This document shows positions 40,956-53,288 of a DNA stretch of 64,000 nt, piece by piece. The notes under the pieces are model-generated. The model worked only from the letters and a program-made list of their open reading frames with translations, was not told the DNA's origin and did no database searches. The stretch comes from Paraconiothyrium sp. Pb-2020. Taxonomy: Eukaryota > Ascomycota > Dothideomycetes > Pleosporales > Didymosphaeriaceae. The DNA lies in assembly GCA_022419385.1 (NCBI GenBank), contig JAJUBI010000007.1, positions 1,521,768 through 1,585,767 on the forward strand. The letters are read 5' to 3'. The position numbers and the translations under genes are program-made. Position 1 is the stretch's first letter; the number at the start of each line of letters is the position of its first letter.

Positions 40956-43085
40956 ATGCGTTTACTAAATACCACCAGTCTTCAGCTTGAAGAAGTCGCA
41001 GACTCGGAATTGTCCGATGCCAAGAACCAGTACGCCATTCTTTCGCATAGATGGGGAATCGACGAAGACGAGGTCTCATACCTAGACGTGATATCGCAAA
41101 AAGATCTCAGCTTAAAGAAAGGGTATATCAAGATTAGAGAGTTCTGCAGCATAGCCTCACGATCAGGGTATCGCTATGGGTGGTGCGACACTTGCTGTAT
41201 CAACAAGGGTAATTCGAGTGAGCTAGCGGAGTCTATCAACAGTATGTACATGTGGTACAAGATGAGCTCGTTATGCGTCGTCTATCTTGCAGACGTTCCC
41301 ACCGTTCAACTAAAGGACAGCGAATGGTTCGATCGGGGCTGGACCCTTCAGGAACTGATCGCTCCCGCGGCTGTGTCATTTTTCAACCACGACTGGCAGC
41401 TTGTGGGAACGAAGCTTGAGTTGCTCGATAGTCTGTCAGAGAAGACTGGTGTGCCCTCGGATGTACTTGGCAATACAGCTGAACCGTGGACCTGTTCTGT
41501 CGCGCAACGAATGTCATGGGCAGCGCATAGAATCACTAAGAGGGTAGAAGATCGAGCTTATAGTCTTCTCGGGCTTTTTGAAGTCAACATGCCGATGATT
41601 TACGGCGAGAGGGACAAAGCCTTCCTTCGTCTCCAGCAAAACATTGCGCTAAAAAGCAAAGACGAGTCACTCTTTGCATGGAGCTTGGATCGGTCTACAG
41701 AATCCTCTAACATTCATTCGAAAGAGTTCTTCAGCATATTCGCATCGTCCCCTTCGGCCTTTAGGAACTGTAGAAATAGGATTCCAACGCCAGGATCCAC
41801 GGGCTTCACTCAGAACAATGGAGAGTTGGCTATCAAATTACGAGTTTGTCGATGGACTCCGGGGATATTCGATGCTCTGCTTCATTGTACAGATGAGCGC
41901 AGTCCAAAGAAGAAATTCGCGATATCGATTTCGAAGACTTTTGCGCAAGACACATATGTGCGTGTGCGAGATCTCGAGAATATAAACCAGGGTCTAAGGG
42001 ATGAGGATTCCGGCAAAGAGAGGCTCCTCCACTTCGTCATAGAACCGAAATCACCGCCTGTCAACATCATCCACGGATTCTGGCTGCGCACGCTTCAACC
42101 GCCGGGTCATGACGTTAGCGACGTCTCTATCGTGTCCAACAGTACACCTCTTGAGAACGGATACATCCAGCAGATAGACCGGAAGGGTGACTCTGGTATC
42201 GTTCAACTCCAGCCGAAACCCACTTCCTTCCCTCTGAACTGGTCAAGAATTCGCTGGATGCGATTCTGGTTCAACGCAAGCAACGACCCGGTTGTGTGGA
42301 TCGGAAACGACACCCAAACGGAGAAGCTTCGGACATTCTACGATGAGATGCTAACAATAGAGCAGTCAGAGTCCAAAGTGCGAGAAGGGAAATTCAAAGC
42401 GTTGCACAACTCTTTCTGGGAAGCCCCAGAAGGGAAGGAAAAGGTAGAGTTCGACGCCCGGGACGTCGGGCACGACTGGCCCCATGGGAATGCCATTATC
42501 CCGGTAAATCGCAAAAAGGGTCTCCATGAATTCATTCTACCGAATCTCAATCTTCAAGTTTCGGTTCGTCTGCAACCGTACCACAATCCGAAGATAGAAG
42601 CATCTCGTCTGAACAACCAAGGTCGATCACAGAACACGACACTGGTATGGGTCGTGGATATCACGTCGCCGGATGCAAGACGGTTCTACCCGAGCCAACC
42701 ATTGCAAATGAAGTGGTCCCATTGGTTCGTGAACCTCTTTTGTTTTGCATGCATCCAAACTTGTCAATCGGAGGGATGCGCCTTGTGTCTTTGCTGTTGC
42801 TGGTGTACTTGCAAAGAGTATGCCAAGCTTCACCCGAGGTATAATCTTACCTGCTACGACTTTTTCTATCCTTGCTGCCAGGGCAGGTGGCTCAAGGAAA
42901 AAAAGGCGAAGGCGAAGATAGCATATGCCAAAGAAGCAGGGTCCAAGATACCGAGGTTGAAACCTGGTGCAAGCACGGTTTATGCTTTAACAACCATCAG
43001 ACCTATGTACGACTGCCAAGAAGACTGCCTCAAGTGGGTGGGTACCTCTAATGAAGACTATAAGAGGATGATGAAGGGCGAATAA
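40956..43085 (+). CDS. HET-domain (heterokaryon incompatibility-type) protein
   Basis: Single exon, 709 aa, intact. The HET domain spans about residues 25-235 with its three blocks: AILSHRWGIDEDEVSYLD, GYRYGWCDTCCINK (residues 71-84) and EWFDRGWTLQELIAP (123-137). AYSLLGLFEVNMPMIYGE follows, the usual end of the domain. Residues 240-580 form a variable region with no recognised repeats (no WD40, ankyrin or NACHT). A cysteine-rich stretch near residues 590-645 (CFACIQTCQSEGCALCLCCC) may bind metal or be acylated. HET proteins trigger cell death on allorecognition or act in fungal immunity; this one has no partner gene next to it. The presence of a full frame amid relics suggests it is still selected. 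Confidence 0.9.
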   Translation: MRLLNTTSLQLEEVADSELSDAKNQYAILSHRWGIDEDEVSYLDVISQKDLSLKKGYIKIREFCSIASRSGYRYGWCDTCCINKGNSSELAESINSMYMWYKMSSLCVVYLADVPTVQLKDSEWFDRGWTLQELIAPAAVSFFNHDWQLVGTKLELLDSLSEKTGVPSDVLGNTAEPWTCSVAQRMSWAAHRITKRVEDRAYSLLGLFEVNMPMIYGERDKAFLRLQQNIALKSKDESLFAWSLDRSTESSNIHSKEFFSIFASSPSAFRNCRNRIPTPGSTGFTQNNGELAIKLRVCRWTPGIFDALLHCTDERSPKKKFAISISKTFAQDTYVRVRDLENINQGLRDEDSGKERLLHFVIEPKSPPVNIIHGFWLRTLQPPGHDVSDVSIVSNSTPLENGYIQQIDRKGDSGIVQLQPKPTSFPLNWSRIRWMRFWFNASNDPVVWIGNDTQTEKLRTFYDEMLTIEQSESKVREGKFKALHNSFWEAPEGKEKVEFDARDVGHDWPHGNAIIPVNRKKGLHEFILPNLNLQVSVRLQPYHNPKIEASRLNNQGRSQNTTLVWVVDITSPDARRFYPSQPLQMKWSHWFVNLFCFACIQTCQSEGCALCLCCCWCTCKEYAKLHPRYNLTCYDFFYPCCQGRWLKEKKAKAKIAYAKEAGSKIPRLKPGASTVYALTTIRPMYDCQEDCLKWVGTSNEDYKRMMKGE

Positions 43086-43276
43086 ACCTTCAGACAAGTA
43101 GTTGGCTGATCTTTTGAAGCAGTAAGGGCGTTCTGCTCCCGGGGACGATTGCTTGCTTCCCTTTACGAGTTTATCAGTGCATTGCGAAAGAGTGCCGCCA
43201 CCCTACTACTGTTCACAATTATAGTTTTGTTGAGTTTTATCAGAAGATACAATATCTATACTCTATCTTAGCACGC

Positions 43277-43316
43277 TCATCTTAACAGAGATCCTATCAT
43301 CTTAACAGAGATCCCA
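43277..43316. repeat. Two-copy 20-bp direct repeat
   Basis: The unit TCATCTTAACAGAGATCC is present at 43277-43294 and 43297-43314, spaced by two bases, giving a 20-bp period. Confidence 0.85.
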
Positions 43317-43654
43317 GGGAAGCCATGGCCGGTGTACGCAACGCCAGTCAACCTGACCAAGAGTCGAAGTGTATGTTGCACGCGTATAACAATTCCAAAA
43401 TACTTCAGACATCTCCGCTATGCAACTTTAGACTACGCTACAATAAGGGTATATATTTCTCTTGGCCCAACCCATCCATTTCCAAGCTACCCCCCACATC
43501 CAACTCATTAAAAAGGAAATACAGCTATTAATTCACTCGTCATGTTGGTATATAACTCCCCCCTCTCTTCCTCACTCCATCAGTCGTCCACCTCCCCACA
43601 TCAACTCTCCTGGAACCCCCTCTCAAACCTTCAAAAGCCTCATCTACAACCTAA
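43317..43654. other. Intergenic interval
   Basis: Region between HET and CSC1-like genes, C-rich near the CSC1 3' end. No gene seen. Confidence 0.45.
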
Positions 43655-46364
43655 TCAGTAGATGATCCTCTCCTCCCAAACCGGCGCCTCCTTCGCCCGC
43701 CCCTCATCCCGTCCCGCCCACTCCACCTTGCCCTTCTCATTAAACACAGCCTGCGCATCCGTAATCTCCAGCCCTGGAACCTCCTTCTTGCACTCCCTCA
43801 CCTCGCGCTCCGAGATGCCCATGTCGTCGTGCACGATCCACAGAATGGGCGTAGGCGACGTCACCGCCGGGTTGAAGTATGCGCGCTTGGCGACCTCGAC
43901 GGGGAGCGGGTCTTGCGGCTGGTGGTAGAATTGGTCGAGTTTGGAGGAGAGGACGGGGGTCGTGTTGCGCTCGGGGTTGATAATCTTTTGGAGGAAGCCC
44001 GGTATTTTCGTGGGCTTGGGGGCGACGTTCGGCGAGGAAGAGTCAGTGCCAGTTGCGTTTTTCTCGGAAGTGGTGGTGTGAGCGAGGCCGTGCTCGAGCT
44101 GGGTGGTTGCGGGTGTGGGGTCGGTGTAGGCGACGCGGGCTTCGTGGTTGACGAGGGCCTTGCGGAGGCAGAGGTGGCCGATAATGGTGAGGGCGAGGAG
44201 GAGGCATTCGATCGCGAGGGGTCCGGCAGCGGCTTTGTGCTTTCCTGTTGCGATGGCGAAGAGGCCGATTAGGCAGCCTTCGGAGAGGTAGACGCCGGTG
44301 ATGAGCTGACGCAGGGCACGCTGGTAGGCACCACCCTGGGTATCGATGTTGGTCTCATAACAGTAGAGGAAGTTGTAACGGAAGGCAATGTATACGAGGG
44401 AGAAGCCGACAGTCGCAAAACCTAGGACAAGAGGAGCGATGCCACTGTATGTGAGTGCGATGACGCCCAAGTTGGTCCACTTGGGAAACTCGGAGCCCCA
44501 CGCGGGCGCAGAGAGGTTGACGAGCTTTTGCCAGATCTTGCGGGGAGTGCCGCCGGGAAGGATGCGGCCAAGGACCACGACGCCAATAAAACCGCCAATG
44601 TTGAGCAGCGTACCGGCTGCGGATGACAGACCGAAAAGAATGAAGTAGCTGATGTAGAAGTTGGAAGCCTTGGGCAGGTTTTCGGACAACAATGTGAGCA
44701 CACTCCCAGGGTCATCGCGAACTTGTTGGATAACGGCAGTAGCGGCACTGGCACATGTGGTAATCAAGAAGACCTGAATGACCTGGAATGCAAAGTACCA
44801 TGACTGAGTCTGCAACTCGACTTGGCTAAGAGTAACATAGCCAGCAAGTTTGGCCATCACTACCCGCATTAGCTTGGGGCAATACGAACGAAATTCTTTC
44901 ACGCGACTTACATCGGCAAATGATAGGCACAAGTGCCATCAAGACTGCAAGCATGATGACGGGGAGCAGACCGGTCACAACACCGAGGATGACACTTGGG
45001 ATACTGTTGATCCACGACAGCCAGGTGAAGGTTTTGGTAAGATAATTGATGTTGGAGATGATACCGACGACAGCGACGGGGACCGCAAAGAATATGATGC
45101 CAACGGAGACAAAGGCTGTCGCAGCGATCCATCTGATCCAGTGCTCAGCGGTGCCAATGCGCAAGTTGTTCCAGACGACTTCTTGAGGGAGAACGCCGAG
45201 TTGGCGGGCAGACATCTTCGAGTTGGGCTTGGTCTTCCTCTTCTGCATCAACAGCCAGGCATCCTGAGCCGACCGTTGCGTGTCGAATTCCAAGAAGACA
45301 GCACCAACCAGATCGGCCTTACCCTGCCAGTGCTTGTCCTGCTCGGCCTCAATCTTGGGAATGAGCTCGGCCAAGTGCTGACGTCCGTAGGTGATAGTAT
45401 CGACCTTTTTTCCAATGAGGAACTTGAGGCGGTGGGTGGGGCGGTCTTTGGGGTTGCAGAAGTGATCGACGCCCTCTCCGGCCTTGTAGGCTTTCTTCCC
45501 CTTCTCCGTCTTGATGCGATTCTGGTTGGCATCCTTGGAGAGCTTGATTTCGCCAGCCTCCAGCTTGAAGGCAGTCTTATCGCGGTCATCGACCAGCTCC
45601 TGCAGGTCCTTGCAGTTAGAAGCCACCCACGCGTGCTTGACGCCCGGGAAGAGCTCGAACAAATGGGCCTGGGTGATGTTCTTGGGAACGTTGGTGAAGA
45701 GGATGGTCTTGGAGGACAAGCGACTGGCGCCCCATGGAGAGCGTCGGTAGGCCTGTCGCAAATTCACGGCGAAGAAGGATTCGCGGGCGATGATAAGCAT
45801 AACCAGGGTCAAGAAGACGAAGGACACTAGGGCGTGAGCATAGTAGCGGTTCACGTTTTGAACATTGCTCATGGAGAGCAGGTTGAGCTGCTTCTTCCCC
45901 GCACCGCCCGTCGCATTGATGGGGAACAAGACAGGCCATGTGATGACGCAACCCAGGAAGCACAGGACGATAAGCAGCTTGAAGAAGCGCACAAACAGGT
46001 AGCCGTCGATTGACTGGTGGTCGAGGATGTATTCGTCCTTGATGTGGCGGAAGTCCTTGATCCAGGCCAAGATGCCATTGCTCGGGGCGGGCGTCTTGCG
46101 CTGATCGCCCAGGCTGTCGATGTAGGTGCGCGGGGCATAGAGCCTGCGAAAACGGCTACGGAAGATCAAGAAGAGGGAGACAAAGATGAGAGCGGATATG
46201 GCGGTCGGCACGAGGGTCGAGACCAGACTGGAGAGCGAATTGTCCTCTGGTTCATCGCGGTTGGACCCTGCGACGCCTTCGGCCTAGGCGTAGGGTCAGC
46301 GTGTTTGGGGGCAGCGGACCCGTCTTTGTTTACTCACACGCGAAAAGAGATGCACAGAAGCCAT
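43655..46364 (-). CDS. CSC1/OSCA/TMEM63-family ion channel (DUF221/RSN1_7TM)
   Basis: Exons 46338-46364, 44912-46283 and 43655-44859 (introns 54 and 52 nt) sum to 2604 nt, giving 867 aa. The first exon encodes only nine residues (MASVHLFSR). The N-terminal block (SALIFVSLFLIFRSRFRRLYAPRTY) and the cytosolic RNA-recognition-like region with RLSSKTILFTNVPKN and LVGAVFLEF are typical of CSC1. The 7TM channel core follows: AEHWIRWIAATAFVSVGIIFF, then LMAKLAGYVTLSQVELQTQSWYFAFQVIQVFLIT across the last intron. About ten membrane helices are expected in total. The family includes calcium-permeable, osmotically or mechanically gated channels of the plasma or internal membranes. The C-terminal tail ends with phosphatidate-like ISEREVRECKKEVPGLEITD, often seen in fungal members. 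Confidence 0.92.
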
Positions 46365-47758
46365 GTTACTGTCGCAAGGCTCGCCCCGTCGAGACCTGTA
46401 CGAAGGAGGAGGATTGCGGGTGTCTGGGAGGTGTAGGGTTCGCGATCGGAGGCCCTGGGCGCAATTAAACAGGGCTTGCAATCGCACAAGTAGTCCTCCT
46501 TTCCGGGGCGCCCCACGTCATTGCCAGCCAGGGCCACGCGCCGAAGCAGCAAAGCGCGCTTGAAATGCGGCCGCTAAAGACTCCGCCGCTTGTCACTGGC
46601 GCGTATGCCTTTCAGCTCTTCTTCGCGGTGATCTGGGCCCTCAAAGAACGGCACAAAGCCTCAATGCCGCTCTCAGCGCCCCGGCCTCATCATACGCAAT
46701 CCATCTGCCTGTTCGGCAGGCCCGTCGCCCGCGCACTCGCCATGGTCGGTCTCTCCAAGACGCGTTTGCAAGACGCTGGCGGACTGGTCTCCGCAGGTGG
46801 TACGTGTGCACACGCGAGAGATTGCACGACTGATCCGAGCCCCTGACCGAGATCCCTGCGCCCATCGCGAGATTCTGGATCTGCGTCCGATCTTGTCGTG
46901 GTGCACATTACGTTCCAGGATTTTGAGTGCTGATCAGAGACAAGGGGAAGCGCTGCCGAGCGAAGGATGATGTCAAGCCTTGTTGTCTGTCCAACCCTTG
47001 TGTTCAACACACACCCAACTGGAAACCTGGAACACTGCATTTGTCTTGGCCTGTCGACCTGCGTATTAGTACCGCCGACATAGCTGCAAGGACTTCACAC
47101 GTTCGGTGTACAGCATACACACACTGCATCAGGCATAGCACTGAAATGTTGTCCTGTCGCGGTGCTCCCGTCGCTTGGAGAAGCACTCGGCCTGCACAAC
47201 TAAGACAATCCAGACCGCACCAGCCACACCGCTCTCACTCCTTCATCCTCCCGCCCGTCTGACTCAGGTATGCTTTGCGGCCATGCATTAGGCCTCCCTT
47301 TCAGCTCGCAACCCTTGTTCAAAATCTAGATTTTCATCTTCAAATTCCCAGCGCCCCAACAATGGTTCACGGACTTGTTTGCACAGCCACACGCTTCCTG
47401 CACAATGAATACACTTGCATGCACTATGATAACGTCTAGATCTGATATCTGCGTTGGCGACACCTTACGATGAGGTCTTGCAAATGCTGTTTTCATCACA
47501 CCCGCACCCGCTCTACACGCCCAACGCTCCTGACAACCCACCGCCAAGCTAATCATTGACCCTCGGCAACTATCGTGCAGCTCCATAGTCGCCGTCTCCT
47601 CAGGCTTTACCTGCGATGATATGCAAGCAGACACCCTGTGATGGGAATTGGGCACCATCAGTGTCACATGGAATCTACAAAGTGTGCCGAACAGAACGCT
47701 AGCGATATTGTAGATCCACATCTAGTGCGCTTTGCTAAAAGCCTGAAAGTTTAATAAA
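46365..47758. other. Interval without a recognisable gene
   Basis: Upstream of the CSC1-like gene. Short open frames show no motif. I see nothing else in it. Confidence 0.45.
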
Positions 47759-47793
47759 CCACCATCCACCATCCACCATCCACCATCCACCAT
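47759..47793. repeat. Heptanucleotide tandem repeat (CCACCAT)5
   Basis: Five exact copies of CCACCAT on the plus strand, 35 bp. No gene overlaps it. Confidence 0.9.
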
Positions 47794-48407
47794 ACTCGCT
47801 GGGCAAACAACGGGAGGATCGTGTTACTTTTGTGTTTGCGCTGTACTTCGGCCCGTACAAGGACCGAGCATGCATGTGCACTACCGCTACCCTTTTCCGC
47901 TGTCATCCCCACGCTTTCCAAGTTTGTAGATACACCAACACATTGCCATGCTTTAAGCTTGGAGTCGTTTCCTCGAGGTCCCTTGTGCCCTACACGGGTC
48001 CGCATGCTCTTCGGTGTATATCTAGTACGTCACAGACGATCGGTGTCCTCTGCATCGATACCTAAGGCATGCTATAACAGTACAGGACATGGAGAATGGA
48101 GGAGCTTGCAACGAGTGGTTCAAATAAATGAAGGGGCTTCCATTGAGAGCGTAAGATATATATCGTGGTATCCATAGAGCTAAGTGTAAATGCCCAAAGG
48201 CAAACAAGAGACAGTTGCTACCATGTCTATGTAGCTCATTCTCCGTCTCATCGTGGGTGCTGCGACGTGTCCAAGGCTCACAAGGCCCATCCCCATGAAA
48301 GCCGTCCTTTCCCACCCTGACCTCCGTCTATATAATACACAGACGCCGCTAAACCCCTGGACAGGTTACTAATTAAACAATTACCTTACTGGTCTTTCCA
48401 GCTCCCG
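47794..48407. other. 3' intergenic interval
   Basis: Downstream of the C2-domain gene; no coding signal. Confidence 0.45.
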
Positions 48408-51316
48408 TTAGAAGCCATAGTTCCTCCGCGTCGTGCCTCGCGCTCGCCGCCCACCGCTACCTGCTCCAATGTCGATGCTCTGCAGCTCCAGGCTGAGCGC
48501 CATGTCCTCGCTTTCCAGCGGAATCTTTGCAGGTATCGGCGGCGCAGCAACCGAATGGCGTCCCCCGCCGTAGCCAGGACTGCTGCCGTAGCCACCAACG
48601 TTCTCACGCTCCCGTAGGACGTTTGTGTTTGGCATGGGGATGTTGCTCGGCGAGTGCGCTGGCGGAGAGTCGTACACTGACGTTGTTCTGCCGTGATTGC
48701 CGCGCTTTTGAAGTCTGTTTCCATTACTCGAAGGGGGCGTCGCATCGCGGTCGGCCAACACCAAGGCGCCAGCATTGACAGGAGAATTGTAATCGTTGAA
48801 GTTGTGTCGGGACGTCACTAGGGCATTGCTGGGACTGCTGGCGGCAGAGCCAAAAGTCACATCGGTTGCCTGCCGGATCCGCTCCCGATCCGCTCTTTCT
48901 CTGCGATATCGTTCCTCGCGCTGAGCAGCAGCTTCAAGATCCCGTGCTCCATTGAGAGCAGCCCGCGAACGCACAGGTCGTACTTTCTCTGTTGGCTTGC
49001 GCTCTGGCTCCGGTGCCCAGCTGTCAATAGGGAGATGATCTGAGGCATCGATGACACGTCCACTAAACGTGACAACCTGTCCCTGGTCGTTCATCTCCAT
49101 ACTACTGCCCGGGCGATCAGGGTCTGACGATGAAGGCTTAGCATTCGGATTGTAGACGTCAAAACTGTCCGGATCGAAAGGCACTCCCGACAAGCGACGC
49201 TCTTGAGTTCCGTCAGACGAAGGAGGCGGCCGAGGCGATACCGATTTGCGGGTTGGCATGCTCCGCTGAGGCAGGCGCGATGAGCGATCATGGACCGGAC
49301 TATGCGCGTTCGCAGGGCTGATCGAAGGACTGATAGCACGAGGCTTGACAGGGGTCAGATCATGTACGGGTGACCTGCGGCGGGGCTCTTCTGGAGGAGC
49401 ATGAGGGTAGTAGTCTGGTGAGTCCACTGGCGGTGCGGATTGATGATGAGTCAACGGATGCGGTCGTGAGGGTGCATCATATTGTGTAAGGGCTCGGTAG
49501 TCTGGTTCAGATAGCTGCCTGGTGCGTGGCGAATCATCGTACGAAGGCGGTGGTGTTTGATAGGTACTCAAATCTCTGCTCTGCCGTGCCGCAAGTCCAG
49601 GAATCAGACTTGCTGGAATCATGGCGGTCTCGTTCCGCAATGGTGAGGGCGCCATGGTATCCCGGGACACCGGTCGACTCACGGGGCGTGGATGTGTATA
49701 CCGGCGCTCTTGAGGTACGACTTGACCGTATTCATTCGATCCGTAAGGTTGTGGGGTTGAATCGTAGCCGTACTGATTCGGTTCTTCCCTGTACCGCGAC
49801 GTATTCAACGGTGCGGGCGCGTCGCTACGATAGTCTTGATGCTGATGCTGCGGTTGTGGGAGAGTGTTGGCATCCTTCCTGTGCACTGGCGGTGGTGGCG
49901 GCAGGTCGTCTTCGTCTTCCACAGTAGGCTGCATCGCACTTGCTCTTCGTCCATGCGACGAATATTGATGGTCATACGGGCTCTGCGAATCACCGTATCC
50001 GTTTGGCGAAGGAAACTGCTCATGAGGTGCGACTGGCTCCTGGCTTCGAGAGTTCCTACTCAGCCGTAGAGGCTCAACATGATACGAAGGGTCCTGAAAA
50101 GTGTCTCTTCCAAAGCTATCAGGCTGCTGAGGTGTATGGGGGTTTGCGTACGCCGGCTCTGTATAATAAGGGTCCTGGATTGGCTCAGGCTCGTGTGTGA
50201 GCGGGACTGCAGGCGCAGAGTACGAATGTGCTAGCTCTGGAGGATTGTACGATTGCCGACGAGCGGATCTGAAGTTGTCCTGTGACATAGCTCTATGCCC
50301 TGGGTGTGGATCGATCGGCTGCACCTCGTACGGCTTGGGAGCAGCATAGGATATGTCAAAACTAGTTTCGTTGTATTGCGTCAAGTTTGTGTTGGACGAA
50401 CGCGGGTTCGCCGGCGGTGTGTGGTATGCCTCGCGCTCAGGCCGCTGCGCCGGTGGCTGCTGATGCTGAGGAGTGTGCTGCTTCGGCGGCGGCGTCTCGG
50501 TCAGAGGTGAGGCGCCCGGCAACGGCCTGCGTGGAGGTGTGTCTGCGTGCTGGCTTGAGCGTGACTTGCTCGGCGTGTGCTCGTGGCGAGGGCTGCCATA
50601 ACTACGCGGGCCTGCCTGTATCCCTCTTAAACCACGCTGCTCTGGGGTGTGTACTGGAGAAGGTGAAGTTCCTGTAGGATCTGAAGGCAGTGGCCTCCGC
50701 TTGACGGGTGTGCTTTCGCGTGGTCCGCCAACCGCAGGACTTCCGCCGGGCCTTGCGCTTTGTTGTTTCTGCACTGCTGGTGTCTTTTCCTCCTTCGGAC
50801 GCGTGTCGTAGTACGTGAGCTCGATGCGGATTTCTCCAGCATATTTGCCCCTACAGTTGAGACCGTGCCAGGTGTCGCTCTGTCCGCCGCCCGGAATGAT
50901 GACGGCCTCGAGGTTTACCCACGTCTCTCCAATGAGCTCTGTCTTCTTGTCGTCGTTGAACACGGACACCTTGAGCTGGTGGTAGTCGGCCGAATCATGG
51001 ACAGTGAATCGAAGTTCCTGGTCCCTACGTCATGTCAGTGCATGCTCCTGTGTAACTCATATTGGAGTTGAGCATACCATCTTGGAGTCTGTCCACCGCG
51101 GCGGTCTGTAGTCGTCTTCTTTGCTTCCTTTCCCAGCCGAGCAGCACAGTACGGGTCCTGCTTCCCCATAGAACGGCGGTTCGGCAGGTTCTTCGCGCGG
51201 TCGATGATGGTGACCAGGGTGCCAATCACAGGGCCGTCGACGGTCATGTCGGAGTAGATTCCGGCGGTATGCTGCGCAACCAGCGCCGCTGGTTTTACCA
51301 ATTTCGTAGCTGCCAT
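48408..51316 (-). CDS. C2-domain ingression protein (Fic1/Inn1-like)
   Basis: Exons 51078-51316 and 48408-51024 with a 53-nt intron give 951 aa. A single C2 domain sits at the N-terminus: GPVIGTLVTIIDRAKNLPNR, MGKQDPYCAARLG, then across the intron WDQELRFTVHDSADYHQLKVSVFNDD and TWVNLEAVI. About 800 residues follow with disorder-like composition, rich in P, S, Q, R and Y, including many PxxP motifs (PPPPPVHRK, RPVSRPVSR) suited to SH3 binding. This is the layout of S. pombe Fic1 and budding yeast Inn1, which link the actomyosin ring to membrane ingression and septum formation. The start Met is the one before AATKLVKPAAL; upstream in-frame sequence is not protein-like. Confidence 0.85.
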
Positions 51317-53288
51317 GGTGGGCCTTCTCCTATCATGAGTACCTCTTTGAGATCGAAGCTCGGGGTGCGAGAGTCGCGGAGGAGTAGGGCGGAGGAGGGG
51401 TGGAGTAGCCGCGCGTGCGATGAGCCTCGACGCGGAGCATGCGCTGCAATTGCGGGAGCAGAAGGGAAAGCTCAGCGAGAGAAGGCAGGAGGAAGTGACG
51501 AAACCTAAAGAATGACGACCTGCACGAAGGCCCACTTTGGTGCGGTTGCGAGCGCTCGCTTTGATGGGGGAGCTCGCTCTGTTTGTGTTGTGCAGGTGTG
51601 GCTGGTTCCCCAGCCTCTCGCGTCAGATGCCGCCCACTCAGCGCCCCCAGATCGCCTCGTAGCTCCCGGTTGCAAGGCGTACCTTGCATCGCCCGAAACA
51701 CAGCAGGCCAGAAACAAATGCATTCCCGGCGAACACCCCATCGAGATCCGGCACGCACGAAGAGCCGGCTCCGCAATTGGTGCTTGGCCGTTGCTTCAAG
51801 ACATCACCGACAGCTTTCGCGTGTAGCTCTTGCATGCAGGATCGCGACGCGTGTACCCATGCCGCAGAACGCCAACAATACCCTTTCCTCTTCGCCGCGA
51901 ACAGACCCGAGTACACGTAAAGACCGCTGCTTGAGCAGAGTAACTTGGACATGTCTCTCGATCAAGATCTGACAGGCCACGGATATCCGAGGGAGCGCAC
52001 ACCGGGATACCGCGGCTCACAGTCGTACGATGTGCCTTATCAAAGGCAACGTCCAAGTTTGTATTGCTCCGACATTGACCAAGAGACAGTGTGGCTGGGA
52101 GAAATCACCAGGAATTGGTTCACTCGGGAGTATCGATCTTGATCGCGCATTTCCTCTCCGGTTTCTGCCTTGCTGATGAGTGGGCCGTCGATGCTAGACA
52201 ACAGAACGCGCGTTTGTAGTCTCGGTCGAACTACACAAGGCCTAAATCAATTACAAACTCAACATTGCACTGGCAGATCTAGGCGCATCATTCTCCATGT
52301 TCTTTTGAAGAAGCAGAATTGATGCAGCACTGTTCTGCAGACATACACAGAAAGCAGCACGGACTGTAACTTCTCGGCTCACAAGAGTGGGGGAAGTCAG
52401 CTTGACTGCGAAGCAGAAGAGACAACGAGAGTACACTCCTAGCACGCATGTTGTCCAGGATGCGAAGACAACGTCGTCGCAATCAAAGCCCTGGTAAGAC
52501 TTTCCTGCGAGCTTGTCGAGCTACTTCATCAGCCGAGGAAAACCCCATGTTGGAATCGAAATCTACTAGCCTTCTAGATCAGCGATATTGCGCAAACAGA
52601 ATAGTCTCAAGTTTGATGGGCAGACACTTGCGCGTGCGGTCGACCAACGCAAGGCGAGCGCGCTATCAGCCCTCGACGAAGGCGTTGCGCGCTACACATG
52701 CCGATCACACCAGGTTCAGTCCAGGTCTAAGTCTTCTCAGCCGCAATATCGCAATGAACGGCCATGGACACCCAGCTTCACACTGGACAATGGCTCGCTC
52801 TCGAATGTCATTGTGGAAGGCCTTGCCGTAGCGCATTTTGCGACAGCTTGCAAAGCCAAAGGCGATGGGATGGCTTCACAGCAGCTCGAACAGCCGACCT
52901 GCGCTATCGCCTGCTCATATCTGCAGGAGATATCGATTTGCTTAGGCGACTTCCTATTCCCGTCCCCTCGTGCTCGTGCTGCGATTCACCCGCATCCTTG
53001 GGTTTGACCATGTTGACTGGACTATGCTATTTGTACATGAAGGTGCGCCGCTACGCTGCATCTTCGCATAGCAGCTGATTCTGCGTTATCTATATGTGAA
53101 CACATCGCTTTGCCACAGCGCGGCCGGCAAATCATGGCGTATTATTCGAAACACCATTAACAGCCTTGCTCCGTTCTTTCTACTGTATGCAATCAAAAGT
53201 ATTGATGTTTTGATCGTCGCAACTTTCGGCATATCTGGTGTCTTTCTTTTTTCTCGACAACCCTTCATGTTTCTCTATTGTTGACATC
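51317..53288. other. Interval without a recognisable gene
   Basis: About 2 kb between divergent C2 and peroxidase genes. Open frames around 52448-53078 lack motifs. It probably contains both promoters; further decayed sequence cannot be excluded. Confidence 0.45.

Noticed and set aside
44850..45830. Plus-strand frame of 326 codons
   Set aside because: Fully antisense to the CSC1-like channel exon 2; D-, E-, G- and L-rich shadow.
47759..47793. Heptamer repeat as an internal telomere-like tract
   Set aside because: CCACCAT does not resemble the fungal telomere repeat TTAGGG.
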